Shown: positions 25,919 to 36,588, numbered from the stretch's first letter. The stretch: 64,000 bases of DNA from Thermococcus guaymasensis DSM 11113 (GCF_000816105.1 NZ_CP007140.1:1-64000); one strand, 5' to 3'. Made by a program: numbers and translations. The notes: generated by a model not told the origin, from the sequence alone.

Positions 25919-28399
25919 GTGAGATTCCTAAAATTCTTGAAGTGGTACTTCAAGACCTTTGCATCCTTTCTCTTTTTGATATTTCTGGTTTCTGCCCTTC
26001 CCGGGACCGCAATCTCTGCCCTGAGCCACTTGAGTGAGAAGCACGTTAACGTTCAGTATCCTGGCGAATACGTTTACGTTACTTTCTACCAGCGTCCCGT
26101 TAAGACACCCATTGTCAGCGTTGAGAACTCCAATTTTTCAGTTAGTTACTCCAACGTTCAATCATACCTTGGTGAGCGTTACACGTACTTTGAGAAGCCG
26201 GCGTTCCTCCTCGGCGATGCTGAGAAGGCACTCGCTAAGGCAGGGTACAATGGAACCATATACGTGCCCGTGGTGATAGGCCCACTTGGAGTCCTTCTTC
26301 CTGCTAACGGAAGCACATCAGGACCTGACTGTATAATCCTGGGGAATCAGAGCGTGAAAAAAGGAACCTACATGTACAGGCCTAACATTTACAAGTCAGC
26401 ATCCTCCGTTAGCTTCCCGCTGGCGAGGGTTAAAATCGAGAGCGTCCAGCACGTAACGAATGTGTCCCCTGCTCTGCTCCCTCTTGCCGCCTTCATGAAG
26501 GCCAACGGAATCAAGTGCATCGCCTCGGGTAAATTCTTTGAATCCATAATCACCACCGCCAACCTTTCTCCCGATCTGAGTAACCTCCTGGTTTATGGCT
26601 TCCTTCTTGCGTCACCCGATAAAATCAACCTGACCACACTGTATCAGTCCCTCTACTCTGAGTTCTCCCCCCACGGGTATTACCCCCAACTCTACGTCCT
26701 TAAACCGGGCTTCGTGAAGGCCGTTCTCTATCCTCCGAGGAAGGCAGACTACTGGAAGAACCTCTGGGGAGGATTTCTCGTCTTTCTCCCGGCCCTGCCC
26801 CTGATATGGTTCGTGATGGTAAGGGAAAGACGGGAGGAGGAAAAACTCAGGAAGCTCCTGATGACGTCGGGAGGGAATCCTTTAATGATAGACCTCCTCA
26901 CCCTGTTCTTCGTTGGAGTGGCCGTTCTTCTCATTCTCCTGTTCGTGGGGAACTCCTACGGAACCGCCATGCTGGTCATGCTGGCTGTTCTCTTCGCACT
27001 CAGGTACTACGGGCTTGGCATCAAGGTGAGTGCGAAGGCCAAGAAGGTAGCGTACTGGGTGGCAGTGGTGGCCTCAACCTTCGCCTTTGTCGTCTCTTCC
27101 CTTTACTGGCTGTCCTCGGGCCCGTATGGGTTGGCCAGTAAAATAACTGCCGATATTGCCTACGTTCTTGCGTTCCCGTTCAAGGCTATAAACGATCTAA
27201 TGTTTAACCTGGTTTGGGGTGCCATCTTCCTGTACTTACCCTGGATATCGGGGGCTATACTAACATCACTGATCCTCCTCGGGTTCTTCTCGCGCTCCAG
27301 AAAATCCACGTGGAGGATAACTGCCAGAATCACGTCACTGACGCTCGCAGTCATGATAATCTTCGCCCTTTTCTCAGGCGTGGTCTTCTCGTCTTCAATT
27401 GCCTGGCTCTACGGGAGCACTTCAGCTGGCAATCTCGGAGCGACGATAGTGGTTTCCATGAATTCGCCCCCGTTTACCCTGAACTCCACAAAGCAGAGAG
27501 TCGAGTTGGCTGAATTTATGGAGAGTTATAACGCCCTCATAGAAGCTGTAAAACAAAATGGAGGGGACTATGGGACGGTATGGAACGTTGGTGAAGCGGT
27601 TCACTCTGAGGGGATGACTGAAGTTGCCCTCGGTAGTGTCTCAGCCTACGGTCCGAGTTTGATTCACTACCTCGAATCTGCCAGGAAGAGGTGCAGGGAC
27701 GCCCGCTGGCTTTACGCACTTCTCAAGGAGAACCATGGGGAAGCCATTACGTATCCACACTTCCTCAAGAAGGTTCAGCACAACGGTAGTGTGATGAAGT
27801 TTACGGTAGCCTCAGCCTATGCGAGTTCACAGACGACTATAGGCGTTAGATACAGGATTGTGCACTCGAACGTACCAATTGGTGGTGACGTTCTCCTTCC
27901 ACTTGACGTTGCTAGAAACCACAACTTAACCGCTCTTCCGGACACCGTGCTGGTTTATGGAGGAGAAAACGTGCTCAAAGCAATTGAAGCCGTTCACAGG
28001 AAGTATCCAAGAGAATTCACTTACATCTCAGTTGAGAGCGGTGTAAAACACATCTTCTCAACGTTTCTGAAGAGGAGTGTTGCTCTGCCTTTCGGTGTCT
28101 CGGCGTTGCTCATTCCTTCCATTGGGCTCGTGCTCGGAGTGAGGGATGGAGGGGAGCTCAGACGGAGAAAGAGGCTCTTCGAGGCCCTATCGATTTCCAG
28201 AGGGGAGCTCTTGCTACCTCTCGTGGCGTTCCTTCCCCTCGCCTTCGTGGCAATTCCAATGCTCAGGGACGCGTATGACTTCTACTCCCTTGGCTTTGTG
28301 CACTCAGTTGGAGGCTTTGTCTTCCTTGCCGCACCGTTACTGGGATTGATTCTGGCACCTATCCTCTACATTGCAAGTGTGTGGAGGTGCTTGAGATGA
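25919..28399 (+). CDS. Large ABC-type permease with two extracytoplasmic domains
   Basis: 826 residues from GTG 25919 behind GGAGG. Membrane segments near 14-32, 282-302, 323-343, 348-365, 377-397, 440-460 and 473-495, then a cluster of three after ~715. Two big outside domains (~35-280 and ~500-710) carry several N-x-S/T sites. Each half follows an FtsX/MacB-like plan (helix, ecto-domain, helices), comparable in size to the integral membrane proteins of lactococcin-972-type operons. Paralogue of the broken gene at 29876-32354 (compare SFLFLIFLVSALPGTAISAL with SFLLLVFLVAIMPATVSAL). Couples to the ATPase downstream (ATGA overlap). Likely moves or resists a peptide or lipid. Confidence 0.75.
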   Translation: MRFLKFLKWYFKTFASFLFLIFLVSALPGTAISALSHLSEKHVNVQYPGEYVYVTFYQRPVKTPIVSVENSNFSVSYSNVQSYLGERYTYFEKPAFLLGDAEKALAKAGYNGTIYVPVVIGPLGVLLPANGSTSGPDCIILGNQSVKKGTYMYRPNIYKSASSVSFPLARVKIESVQHVTNVSPALLPLAAFMKANGIKCIASGKFFESIITTANLSPDLSNLLVYGFLLASPDKINLTTLYQSLYSEFSPHGYYPQLYVLKPGFVKAVLYPPRKADYWKNLWGGFLVFLPALPLIWFVMVRERREEEKLRKLLMTSGGNPLMIDLLTLFFVGVAVLLILLFVGNSYGTAMLVMLAVLFALRYYGLGIKVSAKAKKVAYWVAVVASTFAFVVSSLYWLSSGPYGLASKITADIAYVLAFPFKAINDLMFNLVWGAIFLYLPWISGAILTSLILLGFFSRSRKSTWRITARITSLTLAVMIIFALFSGVVFSSSIAWLYGSTSAGNLGATIVVSMNSPPFTLNSTKQRVELAEFMESYNALIEAVKQNGGDYGTVWNVGEAVHSEGMTEVALGSVSAYGPSLIHYLESARKRCRDARWLYALLKENHGEAITYPHFLKKVQHNGSVMKFTVASAYASSQTTIGVRYRIVHSNVPIGGDVLLPLDVARNHNLTALPDTVLVYGGENVLKAIEAVHRKYPREFTYISVESGVKHIFSTFLKRSVALPFGVSALLIPSIGLVLGVRDGGELRRRKRLFEALSISRGELLLPLVAFLPLAFVAIPMLRDAYDFYSLGFVHSVGGFVFLAAPLLGLILAPILYIASVWRCLR

Positions 28400-29064
28400 T
28401 CAAGGTGGAGAACCTGAGCATCCTCTACCGGGTTAACGGTAGGGAGTTCCTGGGCCTAAAAAATTTCAGCGGCGAGTTCATGGAGGGTGAGATCGGCGTG
28501 ATTTTTGGACCGAGTGGTAGCGGTAAGACCAGTTTACTGCTCAGCATAGGGACTTTACTGAGGCCCGCAGAGGGGAGAGTACTGTACGATGGAGTTGACG
28601 TGTACTCGCTACTGGAAAAGAAAGTGCGCGAGCTCAGGAAAAACCTGGGCATTTCCTTCCAGGAGCCGACTTTCGTAAACGTGCTGAGCGTCTGGGAGAA
28701 CATTGAATTGGGTCTGTATGCTTCCGGCAGGCTCAACGAAGAATTCAAAAAACGAGCCAGAGAACTGGCGGAGACACTCGGCATAGCACAAATTCTCAAC
28801 AAGAAGCCAAACGAAATCAGTGGGGGAGAAGCAAGAAGGGCAGCGATAGTGAGGGCATTGGCCCATGATCCCCGAACCATACTCTTGGACGAGCCAACCG
28901 CTTACTTAGACGCCGGCTCAGCGGAGAAACTTATAGAAATACTCCGAGAGGAGAGAGAACGCGGAAAGATCTTGATCCTAACGACCCACGACCCCGTCCT
29001 CGAAAAAGTGGCGGACAGAAGGTTTACGCTGCAGTATGGAATGCCAGTGGGCACGGAGACATAA
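28396..29064 (+). CDS. ABC transporter ATPase of the peptide-linked permease
   Basis: 222 residues from ATG 28396, which overlaps the permease stop and follows GGAGGTG. Walker A GPSGSGKT, Q-loop SFQEPTFVNVLSVWENIELGL, signature EISGGEARRAAIVRAL, Walker B TILLDEPTAYLD and H-loop LTTHDP are all present. Short LolD/MacB-like ATPase without extra domains. Paralogue of the ATPase at 29186-29872, with which it is convergent. Confidence 0.88.
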   Translation: MIKVENLSILYRVNGREFLGLKNFSGEFMEGEIGVIFGPSGSGKTSLLLSIGTLLRPAEGRVLYDGVDVYSLLEKKVRELRKNLGISFQEPTFVNVLSVWENIELGLYASGRLNEEFKKRARELAETLGIAQILNKKPNEISGGEARRAAIVRALAHDPRTILLDEPTAYLDAGSAEKLIEILREERERGKILILTTHDPVLEKVADRRFTLQYGMPVGTET

Positions 29065-29185
29065 CAAAGAGATCAACCTTTGACCTGATGGTAGAAGACG
29101 CTAGTTAGTACCTCAAGAGTGCCATCGACAACGTGCTGAGTATACAAAATATAACAGGGGAAAGGCAACATGAAATGCCCATGGA
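29065..29185. other. Gap between the two convergent ATPase genes
   Basis: 121 bases without a convincing gene. One plus-strand frame reads YLKSAIDNVLSIQN, ends in a stop at about 29190 and is broken by a stop upstream, which could be a decayed gene end. No clear terminator hairpin or T-run. Confidence 0.3.
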
Positions 29186-29872
29186 CTAGGTAACTGCTGA
29201 ATCTAAAACTCTCCCGTACCTGAGCCTGTAAGTGACGTCCGCAATACGGATAAGCTCAGGATCATGGGTCGAGACAACGATCGTTTTTCCCTTTTCCCTC
29301 AGCTCCCTGAGGATCTCTACAACCCGCTCTGACGACTCTTCGTCCAGATAGGTGGTGGGTTCATCCAGAATGACGACCGAGGGATCCTTCGCGAGGGCCG
29401 TGACTATCGAGGCCCTCCTGAGCTCGCCGCCGCTGACCTCGTGGGGCTTCTTCGACAGCAGTTTCTCAATGCCCAGCCGCTTCGCCAGTGAGACCGCCAG
29501 ATCCCTGTGGTCATCGTTCAACTTACCAGAGGAATTCAGGACGAGCTCTATGTTCTCCCAGAGGGTGAGCTGGGAAACGAAGACCGGCTGCTGGAAGGAA
29601 ATTCCGATTTCTCGCCTGAGGGCGAGCAGTTCCTTCTTGGGGAGCTCGTAGGGATTTTTCCCGTTATAACCCACCCTACCCTCAGTCGGTTTGAGAAGCG
29701 TCCCAACGGCCTTCAGCAGGGTTGTCTTTCCGGAGCCGCTTGGGCCAAACACGACAGTTATCTTTCCGGGAACAAAGGAGCCGTTGAACTCATGGAGTGC
29801 AGTGGTCTGACTTTCTCCTGTTTTATACCTGACGGTGAGACCTTCACAGGTGATCTTCCAGCCATCTGACAA
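29186..29872 (-). CDS. ABC transporter ATPase of the second permease copy
   Basis: 228 residues. Walker A GPSGSGKT, SFQQPVFVSQLTLWENIEL, signature EVSGGELRRASIVTAL, Walker B VVILDEPTTYLD and H-loop VSTHDPE are intact. Starts at a TTG (29872), three bases after the permease stop, with GGGGGTG upstream; no ATG is available in frame. It stays intact although its permease gene is frameshifted, suggesting that the frameshift is recent, reversible or not real. Confidence 0.85.
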   Translation of the reverse strand: MSDGWKITCEGLTVRYKTGESQTTALHEFNGSFVPGKITVVFGPSGSGKTTLLKAVGTLLKPTEGRVGYNGKNPYELPKKELLALRREIGISFQQPVFVSQLTLWENIELVLNSSGKLNDDHRDLAVSLAKRLGIEKLLSKKPHEVSGGELRRASIVTALAKDPSVVILDEPTTYLDEESSERVVEILRELREKGKTIVVSTHDPELIRIADVTYRLRYGRVLDSAVT

Positions 29873-29875
29873 GAA

Positions 29876-32354
29876 TCACACCCCCTTAACCTTCCTCAGT
29901 ATTGAAGCGAAGTAGAGGAGAAGCCCCATGAAGAGGCCCAGCAAGGGCACGAGGCCAAGCAGCGTCAGCTTTCCGCTTACGAAGCCCGTTGAGGCCAGGT
30001 AGTAGCCGTCCCAGATCATCGAGGCGGGAGCAAATGCCAGCACGACAAGGGCTGGGGCTATGACGACTGCAAAGAGGGACAGCGGCTCTTCCCCGTTGAC
30101 TCTCATAATCTCAGCCAGCTTGGACAGCCGGTCTCCATCTCTGAGCCCCACCACCAACCCGGTGGCTACCATAAGGAAGCCGGAGAGCAACAGTGGAAGG
30201 AAGCTCCTCGGGTCTCCAAACTGGGACTCAATGTGAGTGGATATCCCCTTCAAGGACCACAGATCGTCAAACGCATCTGGATACGAGGCTGCTGTCCCGT
30301 TTATGGCCTCCACTACCTCCGCCGTCGTTTTGGAGTCCCCGCTGAGCAGAATGAACGCAGGTTTGGGACTAAGGCCGTTTTTCGCTGCAACTTCACACGA
30401 GACGAGAAGACCGTCGATGCCTCCCGGAAGCAGGTCAACGGTCTCATATGGGGCGGATATCTCGTGGGGGTTCCACTCATCGTCCACCACTGTAAAGGTG
30501 AGAGACCTCCCTGAAACCTGCACAACTCCGGCCTTTTTGAGTTCCTCAAGGTAGTGTTTGGGAACTACGATCCCTTTAGGGTTAGATGAGAGTTTTTGGT
30601 AGAGCAGCTGGGCGGTCGTGCTAATCCCACCTGCCTTCTTCAGGAACTTCAGAAAGTCCTGATCATAGCATAAGAGCCTGCCGTGGGTTGAATAGGTCAT
30701 CCCGCTGCCCTGGACAACGGTACCGGCCTTCCAGAGGGTGGAGTAGGCCACGTCCTTTCCTGAGACTGCCTCAAGGGTCATGTTGTAGACCTTGGGCAAG
30801 TCACTTGAGTCTCCGAAGTTAACCACCCCCATTACGCCGCCGCTGTAGGTGTCAACCACCGAAGCCAGCGAAACTAAGGGGCTCGAAAACAGCATCGAGG
30901 TGTATAGGAACAGCATCCCTATGGAAGCGATGCCAGGGAAGAGGAGCCTTGCAGCGGCCCTGTGCCCGGGTTTTCCGATCCTTGCCACGAGGAAAACGAG
31001 CGAGAGGGCCCCGACTGAGATCAAAACCCCGGGGAGATACCTGAAGGCCACCAGCGTAAGCAACAGCGAAGCGTCAGGGTTGCCGAGAGAGAGGAGATAA
31101 CCCAGGATGCCCGATGCGTAGAACCTCAACGTGAAGTTGTAATGGAGCAGAATTCCAAGTACGCCCAGAAGTACCAGAGAGAAAGCCACGAGGGTGTACC
31201 TTCTTCCGAGCTCCCTTCCCGCCAAAAAGTTCCTCAGAACGTAAACGAGCAGGAGCATCGCCGCCGAGAGGAGGGAGGCCCTTTTGTCGAGGAGGAGAGC
31301 GGTCAGCGCAAGGGCAAAGAGAACGATTCCGGCGGTTATTAAGTCCAGAACGATTTTCCTGCCCCCGTTGGTCGAGATTAGATACCTCATCCGCTCCTCG
31401 TCTTCCCTTTCCCGGCCCATTATAACGAGCAACGCAGGCAGGGCCGGGAGAAAGAGGGCTATGTAGCTCCACAGGTAGTCCCAGAGGCTCCTTCCGGTGG
31501 AGGATTCCACCGCAAAAACCCAGCGGGGCGTTACAACCCTCATGACGACGGAGATGTTGTGTTCGGCCGCCTCCCTGGAGAGGGCCTGATAGATCTGTCC
31601 TATGCTCTGACTTCCATCGGTTACAACGATTATCCCCTCGTTACCTGTGGAGAGTTCTCCGAGGTCGTCCCCAACACCATAGGGTCTGAGCAGTTCTCTG
31701 GCGAACTCAGGGGAGGCTATACAGGTTTTATCACCAGATTTCTCCCAGCTCTTTAGAAGCGCTCTTAGAACCTTGCTCTTCTCGTCATTTCTCGGGAGAA
31801 CTTTAACTGTGTCAATCCTGATGGTGGCGACACCATCATACTCTTGGAAGTTGTCAATGAAGTGGGTGTAGTGGTACCTTATCTCCACCCCTTCCGCTTT
31901 GTCTCTGGCAGTTTCATCCGAAACGTAGCAGTCAGCCCCTCCGTACCCACCTAAGAGGGGCACTAAAATTATCCAATCATCATCAGAGTTCTCATCTAAG
32001 ATGTGCAGTGGGAGGTAAACGTCCGTGGCCCTTATTCCAGCATTGACGAGCATTCTCCGGATATCGTTTCCGGATATCGTTTACGGAGAAACCTCCGTAG
32101 CCTTTCACCGAACGGGGAGGTTCGGCCCCGGTAGGAAGTTCTCCATCACTCAAATAGATAACATGAATGTCATCATACTCCTCCGACACAAAGTGGAACG
32201 AAAAGTAGCTCCCCGAAAACTCCCCAAGCCTCATTTCCGTCGCCTGATTTATAAGGGCACTTACCGTCGCCGGCATTATCGCGACGAGAAAAACGAGGAG
32301 AAGGAAAGAGGAAAAGACCTTCGAGTAATGCTTTATCGCTGGCCTTAGCTTCAT
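29876..32354 (-). pseudogene. Second large ABC permease, frameshifted by a 13-bp tandem duplication
   Basis: The N-terminal part starts at ATG 32354 (MKLRPAIKHYSKVF, GGGAGGTG in front) and stays in frame down to about 32085; the rest (725 residues) is open from 32053 to 29876. The unit CCGGATATCGTTT occurs twice in tandem at 32057-32082; dropping one copy restores ...SVNDIRRMLVNAGIRATDVY..., matching the intact paralogue (...GDAEKALAKAGYNGTIYV...), and gives 821 residues against 826. Topology as in the paralogue: a first helix, an ecto-domain with many acidic residues, a helix bundle, a second ecto-domain and a final bundle. Genuine mutation, phase-variable state or assembly error cannot be told apart here. 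Confidence 0.82.
32056..32082. repeat. 13-bp tandem duplication causing the permease frameshift
   Basis: Two perfect copies of CCGGATATCGTTT (32057-32069, 32070-32082), preceded by a T that extends the period. Thirteen is not a multiple of three, so copy number sets the reading frame. Confidence 0.9.
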
Positions 32355-32543
32355 TCAGACACCTCCCTATGGACACTGATCCACTTAACATCCAGTTACG
32401 GCCGTTATTCCGAGTGCTCGTTGGGTTTTCCGGACGGCTATAGAGCCCGTTCTTTAAAAGACTTACTCTAAATTGTGTGATATCACATACGTCATTAAAA
32501 GACAAGAGGCTCAAACTATAGGAAAGTAGCATGTAGAAGGGAC

Positions 32544-33899
32544 TTACTGCCTGCCCATCTTCGCTATGAAGAAGCTGTTGCAGTCGTGCCTGTGCGTCCA
32601 CGCGCGGAAGACCTCATCGCCGATTTCGAGGAAGCCCCTATCGCCCCAGCTGAAGTCGTAGTCCAGCAGTTCAAGCCCGACTTTTTCAATTGCGAAGAGC
32701 ACGTTCTCCTCGTCTTCATCAATCCTGATTGAGCACGTCGAGTAGGTCATCTCCCCGCCATCGCGGAGGTTCTCGTAGGCGTTGCGGAGCATGTTCCTCT
32801 GGACGCTTATTATGCGCTTAATCTTGTTCCCGTCGAAGCGCCACTTGACCTCGGGGAACTGCCTGTAGGTTCCCGAGCTCGAGCACGGCGCGTCGAGGAT
32901 TATCCTGTCGAACTTGGCCTTGTCCCTAAAGCTCTGGCCGTCGGCGTGGACGAGCTTGACGTTCTTGATTCCGAGGAGCTTCATCTTCTCCCTCATGCGC
33001 ATCAGCCTGTCGTAGGAGTAGTCCACCGCGACTATCTCGCCTTTGTTCTCCATCAGTGCCGCCGCGTGGAAGGTTTTTGAACCTGGAGCCGCCGCTAAAT
33101 CCAGAACCCTCTCGCCCGGTTCCGGGGCCAGAACGTGGGCAACGTAAGCACTCGCTAAATCCTGAATCACAAACTTCCCTTCCCTGTACCACTCAAGCCT
33201 CGTCACGGGAGTTTTATAGTCGAGAACCTTCAGAACGTCTGGAACTGGAGTCAAGGCCGTTCTCACGCCGTTTTCCTCAAGGTAATCGCGGAGGGAATCA
33301 ATATCTGTCTTGAGAGTGTTCGCGCGGACATAATATCTCTGCGGCCTGTTGTTGCTGAGGAGAAGCCTTACCGCTTCATCGTAGCCGAGGAGGTCGATGA
33401 CGTATTCGACGTACCAGCGCGGGTGGGAGAACCTTACAGAGAGCCACTCAACTCTATCCCTCTCCTTGAGCCGTTTTAAGGCCCTCTCAACGTTGAACTT
33501 CTCTATCGAGTGCATCAGCGCGTTGACGAACTTCGCCCTCGAAAAGTCGAAGCGTTCCTTGACGACCCTCACGACGGAGTCGGTAGCTATAGCGGGAGGA
33601 ACCTTCCGGAAGTGGATTTCAAACGTCCCGATTCGGAGGAGATTAGCGAGATAGGGGTCCAGGTCTTCCACCTTCGAACCCTTCAAAACCGAGTTGATTA
33701 TGAAGTCTATCTTGGCCCTCCACTTCTCAATCTCGAATACGTAGGCATGGGCCAATCCCCTCGCCTTCTCCCTGTCCCTTCCCGCAACTTTCCTGAAGAC
33801 CCGCTCAAGGGCGTGCTTGGAGGAGAGCTCACGCTCCTCCACGAGGCTTAAAGCGTCCGCAACGACCTCCTGAAAGCTCACCCTGTAAAACAGCTCCAT
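32544..33899 (-). CDS. RsmB/NOP2-family RNA m5C methyltransferase with NusB-like N-terminus
   Basis: 451 residues. The N-terminal ~150 residues resemble the NusB-type RNA-binding domain (ALERVFRKVAGRDREKARGLAHAYVFEIEKW). The methyltransferase has SAM motif I VLDLAAAPGSKTFHAAAL, motif IV LDAPCSSSGTYRQFPEVKW and motif VI TYSTCSI; the two Cys are the catalytic pair of m5C enzymes. rRNA is the likely target. The stop lies 190 bases from the broken permease gene; the next gene, polB, is divergent. Confidence 0.88.
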   Translation of the reverse strand: MELFYRVSFQEVVADALSLVEERELSSKHALERVFRKVAGRDREKARGLAHAYVFEIEKWRAKIDFIINSVLKGSKVEDLDPYLANLLRIGTFEIHFRKVPPAIATDSVVRVVKERFDFSRAKFVNALMHSIEKFNVERALKRLKERDRVEWLSVRFSHPRWYVEYVIDLLGYDEAVRLLLSNNRPQRYYVRANTLKTDIDSLRDYLEENGVRTALTPVPDVLKVLDYKTPVTRLEWYREGKFVIQDLASAYVAHVLAPEPGERVLDLAAAPGSKTFHAAALMENKGEIVAVDYSYDRLMRMREKMKLLGIKNVKLVHADGQSFRDKAKFDRIILDAPCSSSGTYRQFPEVKWRFDGNKIKRIISVQRNMLRNAYENLRDGGEMTYSTCSIRIDEDEENVLFAIEKVGLELLDYDFSWGDRGFLEIGDEVFRAWTHRHDCNSFFIAKMGRQ

Positions 33900-33981
33900 G
33901 CTCGGCCCTCCGAGGGATACCTTAAAAACCTGGCGGTGAGGTTTATTAGTTCCCAGTTCGATAAACCTTTAGGTGTGAGTC

Positions 33982-36309
33982 ATGATTCTCGATACCGACT
34001 ACATCACCGAGAACGGGAAGCCCGTGATAAGGGTCTTCAAGAAGGAGAACGGCGAGTTTAAAATCGAGTACGACAGAACATTCGAGCCCTACTTCTACGC
34101 CCTCCTGAAGGACGATTCGGCAATAGAAGACGTGAAGAAAGTAACCGCCAAAAGGCACAGAACGATCGTCAAGGTGAAGCGCGCCGAGAAGGTGCAGAAG
34201 AAGTTCCTCAGGAGGCCGATAGAGGTCTGGAAGCTCTACTTCAACCATCCTCAGGATGTTCCGGCAATTCGAGATAAGATACGCGCCCATCCAGCCGTTG
34301 TGGACATCTACGAGTACGACATACCCTTCGCCAAGCGCTACCTCATAGACAAGGGTCTGATTCCGATGGAGGGCGACGAGGAGCTCACTATGCTCGCTTT
34401 CGACATCGAGACGCTCTACCATGAAGGTGAGGAGTTTGGCACGGGGCCGATTCTCATGATAAGCTACGCCGACGGGAGCGAGGCAAGGGTGATAACCTGG
34501 AAGAAGATTGACCTTCCGTACGTTGACGTCGTTTCGACCGAGAAGGAGATGATTAAGCGCTTTTTGCGGGTTGTCAAGGAGAAGGATCCCGACGTGCTCA
34601 TCACCTACAACGGCGACAACTTCGACTTCGCTTATCTAAAAAAGCGCTGTGAGAAACTCGGAATAAAGTTCACGCTCGGGAGAGACGGAAGCGAGCCGAA
34701 AATCCAGCGCATGGGCGACCGCTTCGCTGTCGAGGTGAAGGGGAGGATACACTTCGATCTCTATCCCGTCATAAGGCGTACGATAAACCTGCCCACTTAT
34801 ACGCTTGAGGCGGTTTACGAGGCCGTCTTCGGGAAGCCAAAGGAGAAGGTTTACGCCGAGGAGATAACCGAGGCCTGGGAGAGCGGGGAAGGGCTCGAAA
34901 GGGTTGCCCGCTACTCGATGGAGGACGCGAAGGTGACCTACGAGCTCGGGAGGGAGTTCTTCCCGATGGAGGCCCAGCTTTCCCGTTTAATCGGCCAGAG
35001 CCTCTGGGACGTTTCACGGTCAAGCACGGGCAACCTCGTGGAGTGGTTCCTTCTGAGGAAGGCCTACGAGAGGAACGAACTGGCTCCAAACAAGCCCGAC
35101 GAGAGGGAACTCGCGAGGCGGCGCGAGAGCTACGCGGGTGGCTACGTCAAGGAGCCTGAGCGCGGGCTGTGGGAGAACATTGTCTACCTAGATTTCATGA
35201 GCCTATACCCCTCAATCATCATAACCCACAACGTCTCGCCGGATACCCTCAACCGCGAGGGCTGTAGGGAGTACGACGTCGCCCCAGAGGTTGGACACAA
35301 GTTCTGCAAGGACTTCCCCGGCTTCATTCCGAGCCTACTCGGCGACCTGCTGGAGGAGAGGCAGAAGATAAAGCGGAAGATGAAGGCCACAATAGACCCG
35401 CTGGAGAAGAAGATACTCGATTACAGGCAACGGGCTATCAAAATCCTGGCCAATTCATATTACGGCTACTACGGCTACGCAAAAGCTCGCTGGTACTGCA
35501 GGGAGTGCGCCGAGAGCGTTACCGCCTGGGGAAGGGAGTACATAGAAACCACCATTCGCGAAATAGAGGAAAAGTTCGGCTTTAAAGTGCTCTACGCGGA
35601 CACAGATGGCTTTTTTGCAACAATACCAGGAGCTAACGCCGAGACCGTGAAGAAGAAGGCCAGGGAGTTCCTCAAGTACATCAACGCAAAACTGCCAGGC
35701 CTGCTCGAGCTTGAGTACGAGGGCTTCTATCTAAGAGGGTTCTTCGTGACCAAAAAGAAGTACGCCCTGATAGACGAGGAGGGCAAAATAACAACGCGCG
35801 GGCTGGAGATAGTGAGGCGCGACTGGAGCGAGATAGCGAAGGAGACGCAGGCCAGAGTGCTTGAGGCGATACTCAAGCACGGTGACATCGAGGAGGCCGT
35901 TAGAATAGTCAAAGAGGTGACCGAAAAGCTGAGCAAGTATGAAGTCCCGCCCGAGAAGCTCGTAATCCACGAGCAGATAACGCGCGATTTGAGGGACTAC
36001 AAGGCGACGGGCCCACACGTTGCAGTAGCAAAGCGCCTCGCGGCGAGGGGGGTGAAAATCCGTCCTGGAACGGTGATAAGCTACATCGTCCTCAGGGGAA
36101 GCGGAAGGATAGGCGACAGGGCTATTCCAGCGGACGAGTTCGACCCGACGAAGCACAAATACGACGCCGAATACTACATCGAGAACCAAGTTCTTCCCGC
36201 CGTCGAGAGGATTCTCAGGGCCTTCGGCTACAGGAAGGAGGACTTAAGGTATCAGAAGACGAAGCAGGTCGGTTTGGGCGCGTGGCTGAAGGTGAAGGGG
36301 AGGAAGTGA
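33982..36309 (+). CDS. polB: Family B DNA polymerase
   Basis: 775 residues, the full length of Thermococcales PolB without inteins. N-terminal domain with uracil-sensing region (1-130), 3'-5' exonuclease with Exo [15 protein letters not shown] (Asp141/Glu143), Exo [12 protein letters not shown] and Exo [16 protein letters not shown], then polymerase motifs [10 protein letters not shown] (Asp404), [14 protein letters not shown] and C YADTDGFF. Both exonuclease and polymerase acids are present. Position 406 is Met where KOD1 and 9°N have Arg. GTTTATTAG near 33940 is the promoter. Replicates or repairs DNA with PCNA; single gene. Confidence 0.97.
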   Translation: MILDTDYITENGKPVIRVFKKENGEFKIEYDRTFEPYFYALLKDDSAIEDVKKVTAKRHRTIVKVKRAEKVQKKFLRRPIEVWKLYFNHPQDVPAIRDKIRAHPAVVDIYEYDIPFAKRYLIDKGLIPMEGDEELTMLAFDIETLYHEGEEFGTGPILMISYADGSEARVITWKKIDLPYVDVVSTEKEMIKRFLRVVKEKDPDVLITYNGDNFDFAYLKKRCEKLGIKFTLGRDGSEPKIQRMGDRFAVEVKGRIHFDLYPVIRRTINLPTYTLEAVYEAVFGKPKEKVYAEEITEAWESGEGLERVARYSMEDAKVTYELGREFFPMEAQLSRLIGQSLWDVSRSSTGNLVEWFLLRKAYERNELAPNKPDERELARRRESYAGGYVKEPERGLWENIVYLDFMSLYPSIIITHNVSPDTLNREGCREYDVAPEVGHKFCKDFPGFIPSLLGDLLEERQKIKRKMKATIDPLEKKILDYRQRAIKILANSYYGYYGYAKARWYCRECAESVTAWGREYIETTIREIEEKFGFKVLYADTDGFFATIPGANAETVKKKAREFLKYINAKLPGLLELEYEGFYLRGFFVTKKKYALIDEEGKITTRGLEIVRRDWSEIAKETQARVLEAILKHGDIEEAVRIVKEVTEKLSKYEVPPEKLVIHEQITRDLRDYKATGPHVAVAKRLAARGVKIRPGTVISYIVLRGSGRIGDRAIPADEFDPTKHKYDAEYYIENQVLPAVERILRAFGYRKEDLRYQKTKQVGLGAWLKVKGRK

Positions 36310-36366
36310 CTCCCTTCGAAACCCTTTTATCCTTTGCATTACAATCTGTATTTCGAGGTGTATTAC

Positions 36367-36588
36367 ATGGCCATCGTTACTGTCCGCGTTCCCGATGAGT
36401 TGAAGCTCAAGATGAAGGAGCTTGACATAAACTGGAGCGAAGAGATTAGAGAGTTCATAAGAAGGCGCATAGACGAGGAAGAACGAAAGAGACGAATACA
36501 GGAAACATTAGAGCTTGCAAAGGCGAGTGGAAGCGTGAGCAGGGGTTTTGCAGCGAAGTCCGTGAGGGAGGACCGTGATAGTCATTGA
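36367..36588 (+). CDS. vapB: VapB-type RHH antitoxin
   Basis: 73 residues from ATG 36367. AIVTVRVPDELKLKMKELDINWSEEIREFIRRRIDEEERK is a ribbon-helix-helix of the archaeal VapB/CopG type; the C-terminal tail (ASGSVSRGFAAKSVREDRD) should thread into the toxin's active site. Overlaps vapC by 14 bases, the usual antitoxin-first arrangement. An in-frame start at 36334 is less likely. VapB usually represses its own operon. Confidence 0.83.
   Translation: MAIVTVRVPDELKLKMKELDINWSEEIREFIRRRIDEEERKRRIQETLELAKASGSVSRGFAAKSVREDRDSH

Noticed and set aside
33982-36309. Possible inteins in polB
   Set aside because: The three usual insertion sites (motifs A, B and C) are uninterrupted and the length is the intein-free 775 residues.
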